From: a bacterium
GTDB taxonomy: Bacteria; Ratteibacteria; UBA8468; B48-G9; JAFGKM01
Assembly: GCA_026416755.1 (NCBI GenBank)
Contig: JAOAEP010000119.1
Span: 1-12,216 of the forward strand
Length of the DNA stretch: 12,216 nt
Reading direction: 5' to 3'
Shown here: piece after piece, positions 8,192 through 12,216 of the stretch
Position numbering within the stretch: the first letter of the stretch is position 1
Layout of the letters: every line of letters starts with the position of its first letter
Program-made: the position numbers and the translations under genes
Notes under the pieces: model-generated
What the model was told of the DNA's origin: nothing
Seen by the model: only the letters and a program-made list of their open reading frames with translations
Database searches by the model: none

Positions 8192-9464
8192 ATTCCTCTC
8201 CTTCTTTTTCTAATTTTTCTACCTTAACCCATTTTATATTTTTCTCACCTGCATCTTGAACAACAAACTTATAATTTCCATATTCAAACTCTTCTCCTTT
8301 TTTAGGGAATCTACCAAAAAAAGATAAAACAAATCCTGCAATTGTTTCAATATCTATTTCTGTTGGAACTTTTATACCAAGTAATTCTTCAACTTTTTCT
8401 ATTTCCATGGTTCCCTTTATGAGATATTTACCTTCTGCAATTTTTATATATTCTTTTCCGTCTTTTTTAAACTCATCAGAAATTTCTCCAACTATTTCTT
8501 CAATAAGGTCTTCCATAGTTATAAGACCTGCAGTCCCTCCATATTCATCTATAACTATTGCCATTTGTAATTTCAACATTTGTAATTCTCTTAAAAGTTC
8601 AATAACTTTTTTTGTCTCTGGAACGAAATAAATATTCCTTATTATATCTTTTGCTTTTAAATTTTCCCATCCTGATTGAGTTTGTTTCGCTATAATATCT
8701 TTAATGTAAACTATCCCTGTAATTTTATCAATATTTTCTTTATAAACAGGTATCCTTGAATAACCATAAGAACTTATTTTAGGAATTATTTCTGATAGTT
8801 TTGTATTTTCCTCTACCGCTACTATATTAACCCTTGGTGTCATTATCTCTTTAACCATTTTATCTCCAAATTCAAATATACTATGTATCATCTCTTTTTC
8901 TTCTTTCTCTATTAAACCTTCTTGTTCTCCTACTGTAATCATTGCTTTTACATCTTCTTCTGTCAAAACTGGAATTATTGTTTCAATTTTTTCTCTAAAA
9001 ATGGCCATAAATAAATTTGATATAAAAAGAAGAATTTTAACAAAAGGATATAAGATTATTGAAAAAATTTTTAATGGGAAAGCGGTTAAAAGAGCAATTT
9101 TTTCTGAATGTTTTTTTGCTATACTTTTGGGAATTATTTCACCAAAAATAAGAATAATAAAAGTCATTATCCCTGCAATTATAGATGGAGTAATTTTATG
9201 AAAATATTTAAATGAAATTGTGGCAGCAAAAACAGAAGCAAGAATATTCACAAAATTGTTTCCTACAAGAGTTGTTATAAGTATTTTTTCTGGATTAATA
9301 AACCAAAAACTTAATTTTTCTCCTTTTTTTTTGTCTATCTCAAGAATTTTTTGATAGTGGTATCTACCAAGAGAAATAAAAGCAGTTTCTGATGCAGAAA
9401 AAAAACTTGAGAGTAAAATTAAAAATAAAAGAGTTAAATATGAACCTAATGGAATTTCTGTCAT
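8184..9464 (-). CDS. CNNM/CorC-family membrane protein (DUF21, CBS pair, CorC_HlyC domains)
   Basis: This 426-residue inner-membrane protein belongs to the family often annotated as hemolysin-like HlyC/CorC/TlyC. It begins with a DUF21 transmembrane domain (about 5-190) that carries the signature SSFFSASETAFISL (19-32) and GEIIPKSIAKK (108-118). A CBS-domain pair follows (about 205-325), with IMTPRVNI, GYSRIPVY and IDEYGGTAGLITMEDLIEEIVGEI. A C-terminal CorC_HlyC domain runs from about 340 to 420. Family members are linked to Mg2+/divalent-cation export and to metal resistance; CBS pairs commonly sense adenine nucleotides. 'Hemolysin' is a historical name and need not imply toxicity. The ATG overlaps the biotin ligase stop as ATGA (4 nt) and has only a distant GGAG, so it is probably translationally coupled. 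Confidence 0.92.
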   Translation of the reverse strand: MTEIPLGSYLTLLFLILLSSFFSASETAFISLGRYHYQKILEIDKKKGEKLSFWFINPEKILITTLVGNNFVNILASVFAATISFKYFHKITPSIIAGIMTFIILIFGEIIPKSIAKKHSEKIALLTAFPLKIFSIILYPFVKILLFISNLFMAIFREKIETIIPVLTEEDVKAMITVGEQEGLIEKEEKEMIHSIFEFGDKMVKEIMTPRVNIVAVEENTKLSEIIPKISSYGYSRIPVYKENIDKITGIVYIKDIIAKQTQSGWENLKAKDIIRNIYFVPETKKVIELLRELQMLKLQMAIVIDEYGGTAGLITMEDLIEEIVGEISDEFKKDGKEYIKIAEGKYLIKGTMEIEKVEELLGIKVPTEIDIETIAGFVLSFFGRFPKKGEEFEYGNYKFVVQDAGEKNIKWVKVEKLEKEGEEYE

Positions 9465-10018
9465 TTTATAATATTTTCACTCCAAATTCTCAGAAGTTCT
9501 TCAATATTTCTTTCAAACTTTTTACAAATATATACAAAAATCTTAACAAAATTTCTCAAAACTTCTTCTATTTCAATCTTTCTGTTAAGAAGTCCTTCCA
9601 TACTTACATAACCTGCTTCTTCAATCTCCTTATTTTTTTTAACATTTATGCCTATACCTAATATATAAAAATCATCACTTTTTTCAATCAAAATACCACA
9701 AATTTTTTTCCTTTCTATTATTATATCATTTGGGAACTTTATTTTACAATTTTCAATTCCAAAACTTTTCATCAGTTCTATCAAAGATAATGAAACTACT
9801 TCATTAAGATAATCAGTTATATATTTCTTTTTCAAAACCATTGAAAAATATAAACCACCAAAAGGAGATAACCATTTTCTACCATATCTTCCCCTTCCTT
9901 CTGTTTGCCTTTTGGCAACAACAATTCCTTCTCTATTTTCTTTTACTAAATTTTTTGCAATATCCATAGTTGATGTGACTTCTTCATAAATATAAACAGG
10001 ATATCCTTCAATTTTCAT
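9461..10018 (-). CDS. birA: Biotin--[acetyl-CoA carboxylase] ligase, minimal single-domain form
   Basis: This enzyme makes biotinyl-AMP and attaches biotin to the carrier-protein lysine of biotin-dependent carboxylases or decarboxylases. The catalytic core is complete: TSTMDIAK (15-22), the biotinyl-AMP loop GRGRYGR (41-47) followed by KWLSPFGGLYFSMVL, KFPND (94-98), RKKICGILIE (103-112) with a Lys matching the family's essential one, and GIGINV (121-126). At 185 residues it is short. It lacks the N-terminal DNA-binding helix-turn-helix of bifunctional BirA, so it should not be a repressor. It also stops at the point where the small SH3-like C-terminal domain normally starts. It overlaps coaX by 11 nt without its own Shine-Dalgarno, and its stop overlaps the next start. 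The tight overlap argues against a recent truncating mutation. The symbol refers to the ligase role only. Confidence 0.88.
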   Translation of the reverse strand: MKIEGYPVYIYEEVTSTMDIAKNLVKENREGIVVAKRQTEGRGRYGRKWLSPFGGLYFSMVLKKKYITDYLNEVVSLSLIELMKSFGIENCKIKFPNDIIIERKKICGILIEKSDDFYILGIGINVKKNKEIEEAGYVSMEGLLNRKIEIEEVLRNFVKIFVYICKKFERNIEELLRIWSENIIK

Positions 10019-10727
10019 TTAAAATAATGTTTATCCCTTCAAGTGTCAAATTTTTTCTAATTTTTTTCTCAAAATTTAAAAGTTTACTTAACTTTTTACA
10101 ATAACCACCTGTTAAAATAATTCTTTCAATTCCAAATTTTTCTCTAACAATATTTACAATCTTTTCAATTGCTCCAACAATCCCATATTCAAAACCAAGA
10201 TTTATTGCAGAAGAAGTATCTTTACCTATAACTTTTGATTTTTTTCTTTTTATTTCTTTTATAAGTGCGGTATTTTTCAATGAATTAATCCATAAATCAG
10301 GACCAGGTAAGATAAAACCTCCAATAAAAAATTTATTTTCATCAACAATATCTATAGTTACTGCTGTTCCAATATCAATAACTATAACTGGATAACCAAA
10401 TATTTCAACCGCACCTTTACAGTTTACTATTCTATCAATACCGACTTTTTTAGGATTTTTTATTTTCAATTTTATTCCACAAATTTTATATGTTAAAAAT
10501 AATGGGTCAATTTTAAATGTTTCTTTTATTTTTTTTTCTATTAAAGGGTTTAACTGGGGAACAACAGAGCAAATCCCACATCTATCAATTTTAAAATTTT
10601 TCCACTCTAAAGGGAATAAAAAATTTTCAATATCAGAATTCATAAAGTAAAGAAACCTGTAAATTCTATTTTTTTTGAACAATCCAACTTTTATTCTTTT
10701 ATTTCCAATGTCAATTGCAAGATTCAT
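10008..10727 (-). CDS. coaX: Type III pantothenate kinase
   Basis: This enzyme carries out the first step of coenzyme A synthesis, ATP-dependent phosphorylation of pantothenate. The protein (239 aa, a little below the usual 250-260) has the ASKHA-fold signatures of CoaX. These are the phosphate-binding DIGN (6-9), GIDR (96-99) with Asp98, IDIGTAVTID (117-126) with Asp118, GGFILPGPDLWINSL (136-150), and the adenosine-binding LTGG (205-208). Small departures from consensus are NKR instead of NTN in the first loop and TAVT instead of TATT. It is the first gene of the leftward operon. The ATG has only a weak AAG-type Shine-Dalgarno, but the immediate N-terminal MNLAIDIGN leaves no alternative start. 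Its position before biotin ligase is a common arrangement in bacteria. Confidence 0.93.
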   Translation of the reverse strand: MNLAIDIGNKRIKVGLFKKNRIYRFLYFMNSDIENFLFPLEWKNFKIDRCGICSVVPQLNPLIEKKIKETFKIDPLFLTYKICGIKLKIKNPKKVGIDRIVNCKGAVEIFGYPVIVIDIGTAVTIDIVDENKFFIGGFILPGPDLWINSLKNTALIKEIKRKKSKVIGKDTSSAINLGFEYGIVGAIEKIVNIVREKFGIERIILTGGYCKKLSKLLNFEKKIRKNLTLEGINIILNEN

Positions 10728-10782
10728 TTTTCTTAAATAAAATCTAAACTAAAACAAAAAATTTTTCAAATTTATATTTTAC

Positions 10783-10812
10783 TTGACAAAATTAAAAAAG
10801 CATGTTTATATA
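10783..10812 (+). promoter_or_regulatory. Upstream sigma70-type promoter P1 (weaker)
   Basis: A perfect -35 TTGACA (10783-10788) is followed after 18 nt by TATATA (10807-10812). The surrounding ACTTGACAAA is repeated 81 nt downstream at the stronger promoter, so this looks like the upstream member of a tandem pair driving the outer-membrane protein gene. Confidence 0.45.
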
Positions 10813-10863
10813 AATTTAAATAAAAAAACTGGATGTTTGAAAATTTAAAAGTATAATTAAAAC

Positions 10864-10892
10864 TTGACAAATTTGAAATTGATAGGTATAAT
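10864..10892 (+). promoter_or_regulatory. Consensus sigma70 promoter P2
   Basis: TTGACA (10864-10869), a 17-nt spacer and TATAAT (10887-10892) make a perfect match to the housekeeping promoter consensus with ideal spacing. The upstream DNA is A/T-tract-rich, like an UP element. Initiation is expected near 10899, giving a leader of about 160 nt before the outer-membrane protein start. This predicts strong constitutive transcription, fitting an abundant surface protein. Confidence 0.85.
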
Positions 10893-10902
10893 AAATTAAA
10901 AA

Positions 10903-10999
10903 GGTTTATGTTTCTTCTGTCTGACTTAAAATATGCCGAGAAAGGAGGTGAAAAAAAATAAAAAGGCGATAAGTCAGAAGAAAAAGGAGAACATAAACC
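10903..10999 (+). promoter_or_regulatory. Long interrupted hairpin in the porin leader
   Basis: GGTTTATGTT (10903-10912) is the exact reverse complement of AACATAAACC (10990-10999). Further in, TCTT (10913-10916) can pair with AAGA (10978-10981), and CTGACTTA (10921-10928) pairs perfectly with TAAGTCAG (10970-10977). Nearer the loop, GCC (10935-10937) can pair with GGC (10965-10967). This leaves a 4-nt bulge on the left arm, an 8-nt bulge on the right arm, and an apical loop of about 27 nt. The structure starts about 4 nt after the predicted transcription start. It is not followed by a T-tract on the plus strand, so it is not an ordinary terminator. Control of mRNA stability or translation is more likely, which is inference. 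Confidence 0.6.
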
Positions 11000-11016
11000 A
11001 AAAAAAGAAGAAATAA
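10933..11016 (+). other. Possible 27-codon Lys-rich leader ORF
   Basis: An ATG at 10933 opens a 27-codon frame ending at TAA 11014-11016. Thirteen of the 27 residues are Lys or Arg; it begins MPRKEVKKNKKAISQ and ends in four Lys. An internal GTG at 10948 would give a 22-residue version. No Shine-Dalgarno precedes the ATG, which lies at the inner end of the hairpin. The in-frame Arg-Lys-Glu-Val is simply the reading of the anti-16S element, and the rest is purine-rich leader. It may therefore be an incidental open frame rather than a gene. It does not resemble a protein I know. Confidence 0.2.
10939..10951 (+). promoter_or_regulatory. Orphan extended Shine-Dalgarno (perfect complement to the 16S rRNA 3' end)
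   Basis: AGAAAGGAGGTGA is complementary over 13 nt to the common bacterial 16S 3' tail TCACCTCCTTTCT. It falls in the loop of the leader hairpin, where it would be single-stranded. No ATG, GTG or TTG follows at the usual 5-10 nt; the codon at about the right distance is ATA (10958-10960), which opens only four codons before TAA. The real start with its own ribosome binding site lies 110 nt downstream. A ribosome standby site is one explanation. Confidence 0.5.
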
Positions 11017-11021
11017 CCCGC

Positions 11022-11030
11022 TGTGGATAA
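11022..11030 (-). promoter_or_regulatory. DnaA-box-like 9-mer
   Basis: TGTGGATAA on the plus strand reads TTATCCACA on the minus strand, a perfect match to the consensus DnaA box. It lies in the transcribed leader, 31 nt before the outer-membrane protein start. I saw only one copy here and no cluster or AT-rich unwinding element typical of oriC, so DnaA-linked regulation is possible but a chance match is not excluded. Confidence 0.3.
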
Positions 11031-11045
11031 TTTATAGATAAAAAA

Positions 11046-11053
11046 AAGGAGGA
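11046..11053 (+). promoter_or_regulatory. Ribosome binding site of the outer-membrane protein gene
   Basis: AAGGAGGA lies 7 nt before the ATG at 11061. It sits downstream of the leader hairpin in an unstructured A-rich stretch. It fixes the start of the outer-membrane protein gene and shows that the stronger element at 10939 is not needed for that start. Confidence 0.85.
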
Positions 11054-11060
11054 ATTGAAA

Positions 11061-12216
11061 ATGAGGAGTAAAATATTAAAAATCTTAATAGCGGTTATGA
11101 TGGTAGGTATTATTACGCCTGCCTTTTCCGCTGTTGAGAATGTAAAAGTTGGTGGAGATATTGCTATTTGGGGTGTTTTAAGAGGAGAATTTTCTTCATC
11201 AACTGAAAGGACTCACTTTTTCCAGACAGCAGCAAGAGTTTATGTTTCTGCAGACCTTTCTGACAATGTTTCAGCAATGGTCAGGGTTTTAAACGAGAGA
11301 ACATGGGCATTTCAAGAAGAAAATTTTAATATTGATCTTGACCTTGCTTATATTAAAGTTTCTGATTTACTTACACCAGGGTTATCACTTACTGTTGGTA
11401 GACAAGAAATTCAACTTGGAGAAGGTCTTGTAGTTGGAAGTAGATATGAAGCATATGATTATCCAGTAAATTTAGCAGCAACTGACCTTGGAGTTAGGAA
11501 AGCATTTGATGCTGTTAGATTGGATTATGCAGCAAGTGGTTTTCCTTTAAACATCACTGCTTTTATGAGTAAGATTGGAGAAGCATACGATCAGAAAAAG
11601 GATGCTGACCTTTATGGAGTTGATGTAGGGCTTAAACTTGCAGATATGGCAAACGTTGATGTTTATTATGTAAAGAAAATGGACCGCGCTGCTGATGATA
11701 CACTTGATACGGTTGGAGTTAGAGTAGTTAGTGGACTTCCTGCAGTTGAAGGACTTTCTTTAAAGGCAGAATTTGCAAAACAATTTGGAGATAAACCAAA
11801 TGTGGATTATAGTGGTTGGGCTTTACTTGCTGGATTTGAATATAAACTGCCTGTAAGTATGGAGCCAAAAATTAAATTAAACTATGCAAGATATTCAGCA
11901 GATGATAGTGCCACTAATGGTGAATATGAAGGATGGCAACTTGTATTCCCTGCCAATATTGGTTCAAGAATAGGTCCAATTCTTTATGCTAAAAAAATCC
12001 AAGAAGAAAATCTACAAACACTAAACCTTGGATTCAGTTTTAAACCAGTAGAAAAAGTTTCTGTCTCCATAGATGCTTACTGGGATAGATTTTTACAACC
12101 AGTTCTTGGAACAAAAAATATTGGATGGGAAGTTGACCTTGGAATTGACTGGGCTATTACAGAAGACCTTACCCTTGGAATTTCTGGTGGTAAGATATTT
12201 GGAGGAGATGTATTTG
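11061..12216 (+). CDS. Outer-membrane beta-barrel (porin/alginate-export-like) protein, N-terminal part
   Basis: The frame is open from the ATG at 11061 to the right edge (385 complete codons, no stop), so the C-terminus lies outside the window. It begins with a clear signal peptide: MRSKILK, then a hydrophobic run, with likely cleavage after Ala-Phe-Ser-Ala near residue 24. The mature part shows alternating beta-strand character and strand pairs ending in short turns. Examples are VKVGGDIAIWGVLRGEF, FFQTAARVYVSADLSDNVSAMVRV and LSLTVGRQEIQLGEGLVVGSR. The last of these, with 'GRQ...GEG...GSR', resembles the alginate_exp/porin families, in which the barrel passes sugars or other small solutes across the outer membrane. 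Family assignment and substrate are uncertain. It has a consensus promoter, a long leader and a good ribosome binding site, consistent with high expression. Base use is less extremely AT-rich than in the neighbours. Confidence 0.8.
   Translation, partial: MRSKILKILIAVMMVGIITPAFSAVENVKVGGDIAIWGVLRGEFSSSTERTHFFQTAARVYVSADLSDNVSAMVRVLNERTWAFQEENFNIDLDLAYIKVSDLLTPGLSLTVGRQEIQLGEGLVVGSRYEAYDYPVNLAATDLGVRKAFDAVRLDYAASGFPLNITAFMSKIGEAYDQKKDADLYGVDVGLKLADMANVDVYYVKKMDRAADDTLDTVGVRVVSGLPAVEGLSLKAEFAKQFGDKPNVDYSGWALLAGFEYKLPVSMEPKIKLNYARYSADDSATNGEYEGWQLVFPANIGSRIGPILYAKKIQEENLQTLNLGFSFKPVEKVSVSIDAYWDRFLQPVLGTKNIGWEVDLGIDWAITEDLTLGISGGKIFGGDVF

Larger units (their letters stand above)
10728..11060. other. 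Divergent intergenic region and porin-gene leader
   Basis: This 333-nt region without a conventional gene separates leftward coaX from the rightward outer-membrane protein gene. The left half (10728-10900) is extremely AT-rich and contains two rightward promoters. The right half, from about 10899, is a transcribed leader with a long potential hairpin, an orphan Shine-Dalgarno-like element, a 27-codon Lys-rich ORF, a DnaA-box-like 9-mer and the true ribosome binding site. I could not identify a convincing leftward promoter for the coaX operon: no TATAAT-type hexamer with a suitably spaced -35 was seen on the minus strand. Confidence 0.8.

Noticed and set aside
8184..9464. Hemolysin toxin
   Set aside because: The DUF21-CBS-CorC_HlyC architecture is a widespread cation-transport-linked membrane family; the hemolysin name is historical.
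9392..9661. Plus-strand open frame of 89 codons across the biotin ligase/CNNM junction
   Set aside because: It lies antisense to two genes with clear motifs and has no ribosome binding site or recognisable domain.
10852..10857. Third rightward promoter based on TATAAT
   Set aside because: The only candidate -35 at proper spacing (TGGATG, 10830-10835) matches consensus at three of six positions, and there is no extended -10 TG.
10728..10900. Leftward promoter for the coaX operon
   Set aside because: TATAAA-like minus-strand hexamers occur (10810-10805, 10776-10771), but none has an acceptable -35 at 16-18 nt, so no site could be placed.
10898..10999. Minus-strand intrinsic terminator: read leftward, the leader hairpin is followed by CCTTTTTAATTT
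   Set aside because: The loop between the outer arms is about 77 nt and the arms are interrupted. No leftward gene lies upstream of it within the window, so a terminator role is not supported.

Overview
This is a very AT-rich, densely packed stretch of a bacterial chromosome. It carries mostly core genes plus one glycoside hydrolase and one outer-membrane protein. The start of a probable outer-membrane beta-barrel protein points to a diderm (Gram-negative-type) bacterium. The proteins are rich in Lys, Ile and Glu, and the gene order is unfamiliar: EF-Ts is followed by a transglutaminase-like protein, and CoaX, BirA, CNNM, LysS, MurJ and GH116 form one run. This would fit an uncultured candidate-phylum bacterium (Omnitrophota or a relative is a guess), but no marker here fixes the taxon.

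Layout. (1) Positions 1-2298, plus strand: the last 42 codons of tsf (EF-Ts), a small two-helix membrane protein, and an exported DUF3857/transglutaminase-like protein. (2) Positions 2305-2690, minus strand: an HU-family DNA-binding protein with a tRNA-Leu(CAA) just upstream, which has its own promoter-like sequence. (3) Positions 2755-10727, minus strand: six genes with overlaps of 4-11 nt or a 3-nt gap, read in the order coaX, biotin protein ligase, CNNM/CorC-type membrane protein, lysS, murJ, GH116 glycosidase. They are almost certainly one translationally coupled operon. (4) Positions 10728-11060: a 333-nt intergenic region that drives the rightward gene. It has two sigma70-type promoters, one of them a perfect TTGACA-N17-TATAAT, and a leader of about 160 nt. 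(5) Positions 11061-12216, plus strand: a signal-peptide-bearing beta-barrel outer-membrane protein that runs off the right edge.

The least ordinary part is the leader at about 10899-11060. It can fold into a long interrupted stem (10903-10928 against 10970-10999, with an inner GCC/GGC pairing). Its loop displays a 13-nt perfect complement of the usual 16S rRNA 3' end, yet no ATG follows at the usual distance. A 27-codon Lys-rich ORF overlaps the hairpin, and a perfect DnaA-box 9-mer lies between the hairpin and the true ribosome binding site. This could be a ribosome standby or leader-peptide control element for an abundant outer-membrane protein. Other points of interest are a biotin ligase that ends exactly where its C-terminal domain should begin, and a cytoplasmic GH116 enzyme fused by context to an operon of core genes. 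I found no CRISPR array, insertion sequence, phage gene or obvious pseudogene.
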